Shown: positions 1-5,215 of the stretch, piece after piece
Position numbering within the stretch: the first letter of the stretch is position 1
Layout: each line of letters opens with the position of its first letter
Assembly: GCA_030040825.1 (NCBI GenBank)
Contig: JASHSY010000271.1
Coordinates: forward strand, 1 to 5,397
Source of the DNA: Xanthobacteraceae bacterium
GTDB taxonomy: Bacteria; Pseudomonadota; Alphaproteobacteria; Rhizobiales; Xanthobacteraceae
DNA: 5,397 nucleotides
Direction: 5' to 3'
Program-made: the position numbers and the translations under genes
Notes under the pieces: generated by a model
What the model saw: the letters and a program-made list of their open reading frames with translations, nothing else
Database searches by the model: none
Told to the model about the DNA's origin: nothing

Positions 1-1
1 G

Positions 2-910
2 GTTTTCATCGAACAATTCGGCGGCCCGGACGTGATGCGTTACGGCGACTTGCCGGATCCGACGCCCGGTCAAGGCGAAGTCGTGGTCGATGTCGCTGCG
101 GCAAGCGTCAACGCCGCCGATTGGAAGGTGCGCGCCGGCGAATATGCGCAGTACAAATTCCCGCTGATCTTGGGGCGGGACTTCTCCGGCAGCATCGCCG
201 CCGTCGGCAACGGCGCCGATCTGACGGTGGGCGACGCCGTATTCGGCGTGCTCGAAGGCGGCCATGAAGGCACCTACTGCGAGAAAGTCGCGATCAAGGC
301 GGCGATCATTGCCAGGAAGCCGCCGTCGTTGTCGCACCCGGACGCCGCTGCATTGGCGCTCGCCGGGCTCACCGCAATCCGATCGCTGGAGGACTGCTTG
401 CAGCTCAAGCGCGGCGAGACCATCCTCATTCAAGGCGGCGCCGGCGGCGTAGCCGGCTTTGCCATTCAACTTGCCAAGCATCTCGGCGCTCATGTGGTGA
501 CCACAACCAGCGCGGCGAATATCGATTATGTCCGCAGCCTCGGCGCCGACCAAGCGATCGACTACACCGCGACCGATTTTACCAAAGCCGTGAGCGATTG
601 CGACGCGGTGTTCGACACCGTCGGCGGCGACGTGGCACGGAAATCCTTCGCAGTGCTCAAGCCGGGCGGACGCGCCGCCTTCATCGCCTCTGGGCCGCAA
701 GCGCCGAAGCCCGAACGCAGCGACGTAACCGCGCTCCGTCCGGCGGTCAGCCGCGCCCGCGCACCGCTTGAGCGCGTCGTCGAATTAGTCACGGCCGGCG
801 CCGTGCGTCCACCCGAGATCAAGCTTTATCCGCTGTCGCAGGCTGCCGAAGCCCATCGCGTGAGCGAAGGCCGGCACTTTCGCGGCAAGCTTGTCCTTCA
901 AGTGCGCTGA
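2..910 (+). CDS. NAD(P)-dependent zinc-independent MDR alcohol dehydrogenase / quinone oxidoreductase (5' end outside window)
   Basis: This is a cytosolic medium-chain dehydrogenase/reductase that transfers hydride between NAD(P)H and a small carbonyl, quinone or enone; the substrate cannot be read from the sequence. The frame is open from base 2 and begins VFIEQFGGPDVMRYGDLPDP, which is how these enzymes look a few residues after the initiator Met, so the real start lies just left of the window and the GTG at 32 is internal. A GroES-like domain comes first (GEVVVDVAAASVNAADWK, then FPLILGRDFSGSIAAVG). The nucleotide-binding Rossmann loop follows as QGGAGGVAG (bases 431-457). DAVFDTVGGD and LKPGGRAAFIASG then continue the fold, and RGKLVLQV closes the protein. 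The structural-zinc cysteine cluster of classical alcohol dehydrogenases is absent, which places it with the quinone oxidoreductase-like branch. The 302 visible residues are close to the usual family length. Family assignment is firm; substrate is unknown. Confidence 0.93.
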   Translation, partial: VFIEQFGGPDVMRYGDLPDPTPGQGEVVVDVAAASVNAADWKVRAGEYAQYKFPLILGRDFSGSIAAVGNGADLTVGDAVFGVLEGGHEGTYCEKVAIKAAIIARKPPSLSHPDAAALALAGLTAIRSLEDCLQLKRGETILIQGGAGGVAGFAIQLAKHLGAHVVTTTSAANIDYVRSLGADQAIDYTATDFTKAVSDCDAVFDTVGGDVARKSFAVLKPGGRAAFIASGPQAPKPERSDVTALRPAVSRARAPLERVVELVTAGAVRPPEIKLYPLSQAAEAHRVSEGRHFRGKLVLQVR

Positions 911-971
911 GCGAAAATGCGTCAGGTTACGCCGATAGTGCTGGCGATTAGCGCTGGGAACCCCTACATGA

Positions 972-989
972 GGTTATTCCCCAATAACC
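972..989 (+). promoter_or_regulatory. Perfect stem-loop directly 5' of the ribosome binding site of the 85-residue gene
   Basis: The arms GGTTATT (972-978) and AATAACC (983-989) are perfectly complementary around a CCCC loop. The Shine-Dalgarno sequence AAGGAG (991-996) begins one base after the stem, followed by six bases and the ATG at 1003. A competing 5-bp pairing exists between GGGAA (956-960) and TTCCC (977-981), which would disrupt the first stem. Seen directly: the symmetry and spacing. Inferred: it could be an mRNA structure that tunes initiation, or a DNA operator. No U-tract follows, so it is not a standard intrinsic terminator. Confidence 0.5.
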
Positions 990-1002
990 GAAGGAGCAAC
1001 GA

Positions 1003-1260
1003 ATGGCACCGCGCCAAATCAAACTGCCCGTGAAGGACGATTCGACTGAAGAAATGGAGGAAGCGTTTTCCCAGCGCAAACGGCCGGAGACCGGCCGGTA
1101 TTTGCTGCAAGTGGACAGGCAAACCAAGGGTTCATACAAAACCTCGGAAGCGGCTCAATCGGCAGCGCTGGTCATCAAGAAAGCTTATCCGGTCGTTCAG
1201 GTGTCGGTGTACGACAGCGTCGACAATACCAACACGCTGGTGGAAGTGCCGGCTTCGTGA
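1003..1260 (+). CDS. Hypothetical 85-residue protein, family not recognised
   Basis: I do not recognise this protein. The start is well supported: AAGGAG at 991-996 lies six bases before the ATG. The first 30 residues are highly charged (KDDSTEEMEEAFSQRKRPE) and probably flexible. Residues 31-81 look like a compact beta-alpha-beta unit: strand GRYLLQVD, helix SEAAQSAALVIKKAY, strand VVQVSVYDS, short end strand TLVEV. There is no signal peptide, membrane segment, cysteine or obvious catalytic motif, so a small soluble cytosolic protein is likely. It has its own leader, 92 bp after the oxidoreductase, containing a perfect hairpin, which suggests independent regulation. Another 90 bp separate it from the DUF1993 gene on the same strand. 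That the ORF is real is inferred from its strong ribosome binding site and protein-like composition; any function would be a guess. Confidence 0.82.
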   Translation: MAPRQIKLPVKDDSTEEMEEAFSQRKRPETGRYLLQVDRQTKGSYKTSEAAQSAALVIKKAYPVVQVSVYDSVDNTNTLVEVPAS

Positions 1261-1281
1261 CGAGTTCAGCGCGGCCTCGGC

Positions 1282-1318
1282 GGCGGCCGCCCTATGCGCC
1301 TGGCGTCGGCGCGCGCCG
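1282..1318. other. GC-rich palindromic segment between two + strand genes (possible factor-independent terminator without U-tract)
   Basis: Two perfect palindromes lie in the 90-bp gap: GGCGGCCGCC (1282-1291) and CGGCGCGCGCCG (1307-1318). They could fold into strong GC structures in RNA and slow polymerase or protect the upstream mRNA end. No run of T follows either one. In GC-rich DNA such palindromes arise easily by chance, so the regulatory reading is weak. Confidence 0.25.
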
Positions 1319-1331
1319 CAATGCCATCCAT

Positions 1332-1346
1332 AATCAAGGATTGATT
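1332..1346 (+). promoter_or_regulatory. Perfect inverted repeat enclosing the Shine-Dalgarno core of the DUF1993 gene
   Basis: AATCAA (1332-1337) and TTGATT (1341-1346) are perfectly complementary around GGA (1338-1340), so the Shine-Dalgarno core AAGGA (1336-1340) lies partly in the stem and partly in the loop. The ATG at 1351 follows ten bases after the AAGGA. The 6-bp stem is AT-rich and would be weak as RNA. It could instead be a DNA dyad for a repressor. The symmetry is seen; any role is inferred. Confidence 0.35.
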
Positions 1347-1350
1347 TGCA

Positions 1351-1875
1351 ATGCCGTTATCAATGTCGCAAGCCTCTATTCCGGTCTTTGAAGTCGGCCT
1401 CAATGCATTGTCCGCAGTTCTCGACAAAGCCGAAGCTTACGCTGCCACAAAGAAATTCGATCCAGTGGTGCTTCTCCAGATGCGGCTGGCTCCGGATATG
1501 TTCAATCTCACCCGCCAGGTGCAGGTGGCGACGGATCAGGCCAGACGCGGCAGCGCCCGCCTCGCCGGCGTCGAACCGGCCGTATTCGAAGATACCGAGA
1601 CAACATTGGCCCAACTCAAGGCGCGGCTCGCCAAGACGGTCGCCTATTTGAAAACGCTGGACGCCAAGGCGATCGATGCGTCAGCCGATCGCGACATCGT
1701 CTTTCCGCTCGGCGGCGGCAAGACCGGACAAATGAAAGGCGCCGACTATCTCAACCACTTCGTGCTGCCGAACTACTATTTTCATCTCACCACGGCCTAC
1801 GATATTTTGCGCCACTGCGGCGTGGACATCGGCAAGCGGGACTTCATCGGCGCGATCGCGGTCAAGATACTGTAA
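1351..1875 (+). CDS. DUF1993 family protein (DinB-like helical bundle)
   Basis: The protein matches the DUF1993 family (Pfam PF09351), soluble proteins of about 165-175 residues related to the DinB/YfiT four-helix-bundle superfamily; this one has 174. Recognisable parts are an N-terminal helix (IPVFEVGLNALSAVLDKAEAYA), the segment VLLQMRLAPDMFNLTRQVQVATDQARRGSARLAG near residues 40-73, and the C-terminal half with FPLGGGKTGQMKGADYLNHFVLPNYYFHLTTAYDILRHCGVDIGKRDF. The conserved HF...NYYFHLTTAYDILRHCG stretch is the typical family signature, with two histidines in the helix that DinB relatives often use for metal binding. The biochemical role of the family is not established. The start is set by AAGGA at 1336-1340; the internal ATG at 1363 is too far from it. 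The gene converges on the deoxyribosyltransferase gene 38 bp downstream. Confidence 0.9.
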   Translation: MPLSMSQASIPVFEVGLNALSAVLDKAEAYAATKKFDPVVLLQMRLAPDMFNLTRQVQVATDQARRGSARLAGVEPAVFEDTETTLAQLKARLAKTVAYLKTLDAKAIDASADRDIVFPLGGGKTGQMKGADYLNHFVLPNYYFHLTTAYDILRHCGVDIGKRDFIGAIAVKIL

Positions 1876-1908
1876 ACGGGCCACCGGTAAAAACGGGCCG
1901 CCGGTAAA
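1874..1908. repeat. 17-bp tandem duplication in the convergent intergenic gap
   Basis: AACGGGCCACCGGTAAA is followed immediately by AACGGGCCGCCGGTAAA, a two-copy repeat with period 17 and one A/G difference (1883 versus 1900). It starts inside the TAA stop of the DUF1993 gene and ends six bases before the stop of the opposing gene, so it fills the 38-bp space between two convergent coding regions. ACCGG (1883-1887) and CCGGT (1901-1905) can pair across the copies, so it might help end transcription from either side, but there is no clear terminator with a U-tract. Confidence 0.7.
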
Positions 1909-1913
1909 GCCGT

Positions 1914-2405
1914 CTAATTCTGGCCGCGGCTGAATTTTGTTCGCACCGGCCGCGATGTTCTGCGGATGTGCGCCAGCAAACGCCGATGAAATTCATCGGG
2001 TTTGGTGCGGAACCGCAGCTCGACCCGCGAGGTGGCGCTTTCCGTCAGCATGAGATTGTACGGCGCGCCTTTGGTGTCGCCGGAAATGCGAAAATCGGTG
2101 CGGTAGCAGACGATCGGCTTGCCGCTTGCATATGCATAGCCGCATTCCCAAGCGGTGCCGCTGTCCGGATCGGGACCGTCCATACAGGCGACAACAATGT
2201 CGGCCCAGTCGATCGCCGCGACGTCCATTTGAAAGATTGCCTGCGCGGTGTTGCGCCGCGGCTCGTGCTCTTGCGGCAGCCAGACTGCGAATCCTTTGCT
2301 TTCCAGGAAACGCGCCAGCGCCGCATTAAACGTCTGCTCGGCCAACGTGAACAGCGGACCCGCCAGATAGATTTTTGTCCTGCGGACCTTACGCTTGGCT
2401 CTCAC
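1914..2405 (-). CDS. Nucleoside 2-deoxyribosyltransferase family protein (NDT / DNPH1-like)
   Basis: Cytosolic enzyme of the nucleoside 2-deoxyribosyltransferase family (Pfam PF05014), which cleaves the N-glycosidic bond of deoxynucleosides or deoxynucleotides and either transfers the sugar to another base or releases it. The N-terminal strand-loop is KIYLAGPLFT (residues 11-20). The active-site region is MDVAAIDWADIVVACMDGPDPDSGTAWECGYAYASGKP. Aligned without gaps to the Lactobacillus enzyme as I remember it, D61, D81 and E87 correspond to Asp72, Asp92 and the nucleophile Glu98. Length from GTG 2405 is 163 residues, normal for the family. The frame stays open far upstream, but that stretch is antisense to yccF- and tfoX-like genes and resembles no protein, so I chose the first plausible start before the conserved strand. 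No clear Shine-Dalgarno precedes it, so the exact start is uncertain. A DNPH1-like hydrolase acting on deoxynucleotides is the main alternative to a true transferase. Confidence 0.85.
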   Translation of the reverse strand: MRAKRKVRRTKIYLAGPLFTLAEQTFNAALARFLESKGFAVWLPQEHEPRRNTAQAIFQMDVAAIDWADIVVACMDGPDPDSGTAWECGYAYASGKPIVCYRTDFRISGDTKGAPYNLMLTESATSRVELRFRTKPDEFHRRLLAHIRRTSRPVRTKFSRGQN

Positions 2406-2531
2406 GGCGCGCTCATGCGGGGCCGGAATTCGACCGGTACCGGCTGGCGGATCGAGGACTGCGTGCTTAAATCGCGCGCAAGCCGCGCCGTGGCATCGGC
2501 CGGTTGTTTCGCGTCCACTTTGAGGAAGTTC
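2406..2531. promoter_or_regulatory. Divergent intergenic region between the deoxyribosyltransferase and yccF-like genes
   Basis: These 126 bases separate two divergently read genes and must carry the yccF-side promoter and probably one for the - strand gene. I cannot identify convincing -35/-10 pairs for either direction. The only clear site is the yccF Shine-Dalgarno GAGGAA at 2522-2527. Both strands remain open in long spurious frames here, which is a composition effect. Confidence 0.4.
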
Positions 2532-2978
2532 ATGTCGCCTGTGTCCCTTCTGCTCAATCTTTTGTGGATCGTCTTTGGCGGCCTTTGGATGGCGGTCGGT
2601 TGGCTCATCGGCGCCGCAATCATGACGGTCACCATCGTCGGCATTCCCTGGGCGCGCGCTGCATTCAACATTGCCTCCTATACCTTGCTCCCGTTCGGTC
2701 GCAAGGCGGTGTCGCGCAAAGAGTTTCTCGGCAAGGACGATTTCGGCACCGGGCCGTTCGGCCTGCTCGGCAATATCCTGTGGCTGATCCTCGCCGGCTG
2801 GTGGTTGGCGCTCGGCCACGTGATCACCGCCATCGTTTTGGCGGTGACACTGGTCGGCATCCCGTTTGCCTGGGCGCATCTGAAGCTCGCCGCCCTGGCG
2901 CTGTGGCCGATCGGCAAGATGATCGTGGAGGCCGACGCCCTGCCGACCGGCTCCTATCAAGTCCGGCGAGGCAGCTAA
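2532..2978 (+). CDS. yccF: YccF domain inner-membrane protein
   Basis: Inner-membrane protein of the YccF family (Pfam PF03733); its biochemical role is not established. At 148 residues it is, as I recall, the same length as E. coli YccF. The sequence is an internal duplication: residues 9-60 (NLLWIVFGGLWMAVGW, TIVGIPWARAAFNIA, LPFGRKAV) and 81-132 (NILWLILAGWWLALGH, TLVGIPFAWAHLKLA, WPIGKMIV) are the two copies, each with a long hydrophobic stretch able to form one or two membrane helices, then the conserved VGIP motif and an amphipathic segment. A hydrophilic linker with GKDDFGTGP joins them. The ATG at 2532 is preceded by GAGGAA (2522-2527) at good distance; the frame is open further upstream but antisense to the neighbouring gene. 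It is followed 18 bp later by a TfoX-like gene, almost certainly co-transcribed. The symbol is by family similarity. Confidence 0.93.
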   Translation: MSPVSLLLNLLWIVFGGLWMAVGWLIGAAIMTVTIVGIPWARAAFNIASYTLLPFGRKAVSRKEFLGKDDFGTGPFGLLGNILWLILAGWWLALGHVITAIVLAVTLVGIPFAWAHLKLAALALWPIGKMIVEADALPTGSYQVRRGS

Positions 2979-2983
2979 GCGCC

Positions 2984-2988
2984 GAGGA
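2984..2988 (+). promoter_or_regulatory. Ribosome binding site GAGGA that fixes the TTG start of the TfoX-like gene
   Basis: GAGGA lies between the yccF stop (2976-2978) and a TTG at 2997, with eight bases of spacing. No ATG or GTG is available in frame before the conserved DPEFIRELFTPFGPV sequence, so this site decides the start and marks the gene as the second member of a two-gene transcript. Confidence 0.7.
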
Positions 2989-2996
2989 TTTTCCGT

Positions 2997-3386
2997 TTGG
3001 ACCCGGAATTCATCCGCGAATTGTTCACGCCGTTCGGCCCGGTAGCGATCAAGCGCATGTTTGGCGGCGCCGGCATCTGGTCCGACGGCTTGATGTTCGG
3101 CCTCATCTTCGATGGCGCGATCTTCCTCAAGGTCGACGCGACTAGCATTCCCGACTTCGAGCGCGAAGGCAGCCGCCCATTCGTCTACACCCGCGCCAAG
3201 AGCAAAGGCCGCGTCGGCCGCGCGTCGCTCTCCTACTGGCGTTTGCCGGAGCGGCTCTACGACGATCCCGATGAGCTGGCGGCGTGGGCTCATCGCGCGC
3301 TGGCTATTGCGCAACGGAAGAAATTCGCGCCGCGCCGCCGGGCAGACCGCGAACCGCCACGCAAACGCAAGCGGACACGGCGCTGA
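2997..3386 (+). CDS. TfoX N-terminal domain protein with a basic tail
   Basis: Small soluble protein with a TfoX/Sxy N-terminal domain (Pfam PF04993). In Haemophilus and E. coli, TfoX/Sxy works with CRP to activate competence genes, but stand-alone N-domain proteins in alphaproteobacteria have no assigned role. The domain covers residues 1-100: ELFTPFGPVAIKRMFGGAGIWSDGLMFGLIFDGAIFLKVD (9-47), DFEREGSRPFVYTR (53-66), then SYWRLPERLYDDPDELAAWAHRALAIA. The MFGGxGIW and DGAIFLKVD motifs are the typical signature. No C-terminal TfoX domain follows. Residues 107-129 instead form a strongly basic tail (APRRRADREPPRKRKRTRR) that could contact nucleic acid, which is inference. The start is TTG, supported by GAGGA eight bases upstream. 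It lies 18 bp after yccF on the same strand, and its 3' end is 49 bp from the end of the convergent antiporter gene. Confidence 0.9.
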   Translation: MDPEFIRELFTPFGPVAIKRMFGGAGIWSDGLMFGLIFDGAIFLKVDATSIPDFEREGSRPFVYTRAKSKGRVGRASLSYWRLPERLYDDPDELAAWAHRALAIAQRKKFAPRRRADREPPRKRKRTRR

Positions 3387-3435
3387 CGGCTGCTCGGCAA
3401 GCACGCTCCAGGCTGCCGGCACCTCATCAAAGCGG

Positions 3436-5046
3436 CTACAGTGGCGGGTCGTCCACGCTGCTGCGCCGGAATGCAAGGCTCTCTTCTTCGAGGTCGAGCT
3501 CGCGTTCGATCCGGCGGCGCGCCTCGTCGGTGATCTGACCCTGCTGGAGCAGCCGATAGATATATTCACGTTCGGCGGCGATCAATTCCGCACGCAGTTC
3601 CGCAGCAGCAGCAGCAGCCTTCAGCCCTTCTTTGGTGTTACGCGGCAGCTGCGTGGCACGATGATCGTGCCGGCCGCGCAAGATCTCCAGAACGTCGGCG
3701 GAAATTTTGCGGTCGGTAGAAAGCCGCTTGATGCGGTCGCGCGACACGTTGAGCGCTTCAAGCCGCGCGGTGATTTCGGCGTCCTGCTCGCGCCACCGTT
3801 CGTCTTCGGCGTCGTGCGGCAAGGCAAGCCAGCGTACCAGCGGCGGCAGCATCAGGCCCTGGCCGACCAGCGTCACAACAATGACGCCGAAGGTGACGAA
3901 TAGAATGAGGTCGCGGTCGGGAAACGACGCGGCGCTTACAGTTGTCAAAGGAATGGCGAGCGCCGCGGCGAGCGAAACGACGCCCCGCACGCCGACGAAA
4001 CCGAGCAGGATCGACCACTGCCAAGGCGGCAGCGGATCGCGCTTGCGGAGCGACGGGCTCAGCCAGCGCGGCAGATAGACCGTCGGATAAACCCAGACAA
4101 ACCGCGCCACGATAATCACCACGACGGTCAACGCCAGCGTGAGGCCAAGCTCGCGCAGCGAGACCGTGCTCGACTGGTCGAGCAGCGCCCGCATCTGCAT
4201 GCCGGTCACCAGGAAGACGAAGCCTTCGAGGTAATAGACGATCAGATCCCAGAAAAAAATTCCTTGCAACCGTGTCGCTGCCGGAATGAGCAGCGGTCCG
4301 TTCCAGCTTACAAACAGGCCCGCCGCGACGGCAGCCAGCACGCCGGAGCCGCCCAAATGCTCGGGGACCAGAAATGCCACATAGGGCGTCATCAGCGACA
4401 ATGTGATCTCGACGCGCGGATCGCGCGCCCAGCGGCGCAGCCGCAGGCTTGCCCAGCCCACGCCGATGCCAAAGGCGATCTCGCCGACCACGATCAGCGC
4501 GAAAGTCGCGGCGGCCTCCCCGAACGAGAACAACCCGGTGCTGACGGCGGCGACCGCAAAGCGATAAAGGATGAGCGCGGTGGCGTCGTTGGCGAGACCT
4601 TCGCCGTCGAGGACGACCAGGAGCCGGCGCGGCAGGCCGAGACGGCGGACAATGGCGAGCGGGGCCACCGCATCGGTCGGCGCCAGGATGGCGCCGAGCA
4701 CGAAACCGACCGCAAGCGGCATACCGAGCACGAAGTGGGCGACCGCCGCCACCGCGCAAGCGGTGAAGATGACGCCACCGAAAGCAAGCAGCGTGATCGG
4801 CCGCAAGTTGAAACGGAATTCACGCCAGCTCATGGCGACACCGGCTGAGTAAATCAGCGGCGGCAGAATGCCGAGCAGTACCAGGTCAGGCGCCAACGCG
4901 ATCAGCGGCAAACCGGGAATAAACGCAACGGCGATGCCCGCGACGACGAGCAGGATCGACGGCGCGGTGTTAAACCGCCGCGCCGCGATGGCGACAACGA
5001 CCAGCACCGCCAGCAGGAACAATATTGTTACGATCGTTGCCGTCAT
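3436..5046 (-). CDS. CPA1 family Na+/H+ antiporter with cytoplasmic C-terminal tail
   Basis: Inner-membrane cation/proton exchanger of the CPA1 (bacterial NhaP/YjcE-like) family, used for pH and sodium homeostasis. The 536 residues are a usual length. Around twelve hydrophobic segments cover residues 3-408. Key motifs are LPPLIYSAGVAMSWREFR (61-78), GAILAPTDAVAP (118-129, with D125), LVVLDGEGLANDATALILY (143-161, with the ND pair N153-D154 expected to bind the ion), YYLEGFVFLVTGMQ (271-284) and LLGFVGVRGVVSLAAALAIP (347-366, R354). A charged, mostly helical tail of about 125 residues follows, including a six-alanine run (477-482) and the ERELDLEEESLAFR end. The start ATG at 5044-5046 gives a normal N-terminal first helix, though no good Shine-Dalgarno precedes it. 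The gene is divergent from the ABC-F gene. Ion preference (Na+, K+, Li+) cannot be read from the sequence. Confidence 0.95.
   Translation of the reverse strand: MTATIVTILFLLAVLVVVAIAARRFNTAPSILLVVAGIAVAFIPGLPLIALAPDLVLLGILPPLIYSAGVAMSWREFRFNLRPITLLAFGGVIFTACAVAAVAHFVLGMPLAVGFVLGAILAPTDAVAPLAIVRRLGLPRRLLVVLDGEGLANDATALILYRFAVAAVSTGLFSFGEAAATFALIVVGEIAFGIGVGWASLRLRRWARDPRVEITLSLMTPYVAFLVPEHLGGSGVLAAVAAGLFVSWNGPLLIPAATRLQGIFFWDLIVYYLEGFVFLVTGMQMRALLDQSSTVSLRELGLTLALTVVVIIVARFVWVYPTVYLPRWLSPSLRKRDPLPPWQWSILLGFVGVRGVVSLAAALAIPLTTVSAASFPDRDLILFVTFGVIVVTLVGQGLMLPPLVRWLALPHDAEDERWREQDAEITARLEALNVSRDRIKRLSTDRKISADVLEILRGRHDHRATQLPRNTKEGLKAAAAAAELRAELIAAEREYIYRLLQQGQITDEARRRIERELDLEEESLAFRRSSVDDPPL
3604..3618 (-). 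repeat. Trinucleotide microsatellite, five GCT codons in the antiporter tail
   Basis: Five perfect AGC units on the + strand read as five GCT alanine codons on the - strand. A GCG follows, giving the run A477-A482 in the cytoplasmic tail. A change in unit number would keep the reading frame and only alter the tail length. Confidence 0.8.
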
Positions 5047-5215
5047 CGTTCACACAATGGTTACGCCGCACCGGATATTCCGGGCCGGCTTGACCTGTCC
5101 GGCATCGTTGCCGCTTGCCATTCGAGGTCCGCTTACCATCTTACAAGTCCGGTCGCGCGCCAAGTTCGTCCGCCCGCGACGTTCCCTTCGCATAATCGAC
5201 ATCGACGTACTTGGC
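5047..5215. promoter_or_regulatory. Divergent intergenic region between the antiporter and ABC-F genes
   Basis: These 169 bases must contain the promoters for both divergent genes. I find a short perfect dyad, CCGGA/TCCGG around TAT (5071-5083), 25 bases upstream of the antiporter start, which could be an operator or chance. A CATAAT at 5191-5196 resembles a -10 element for the + strand, but I see no matching -35 box. No coding sequence is apparent. Confidence 0.45.

Noticed and set aside
957..982. Possible EcfG-type stress promoter, because GGAAC occurs at 957-961 upstream of the 85-residue gene.
   Set aside because: At the required spacing of 16-17 bases the sequence is C-rich (CCCC at 979-982) and does not match the CGTT-type -10 element.
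1321..1344. Seven-codon upstream reading frame (MPSIIKD then TGA) ending six bases before the DUF1993 start.
   Set aside because: It has no ribosome binding site of its own and no codon pattern typical of leader peptides; chance occurrence is likely.
1968..2531. Upstream extension of the yccF frame into a 336-residue protein.
   Set aside because: The extra 188 residues are antisense to the conserved deoxyribosyltransferase and show no domain. The ATG at 2532 has a good Shine-Dalgarno and gives the standard family length.
3112..3903. 263-residue + strand frame bridging the TfoX-like and antiporter genes.
   Set aside because: It overlaps two well-supported genes, lacks any recognisable domain and has low-complexity Ser/Arg composition.
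3758..4759. 333-residue open frame on the - strand overlapping the antiporter gene.
   Set aside because: It is an arginine/alanine-rich shifted-frame shadow inside the clear antiporter coding sequence.
5191..5196. CATAAT as a -10 promoter element for the ABC-F gene.
   Set aside because: No acceptable -35 hexamer lies 16-18 bases upstream, so it is mentioned only as a weak possibility in the intergenic entry.
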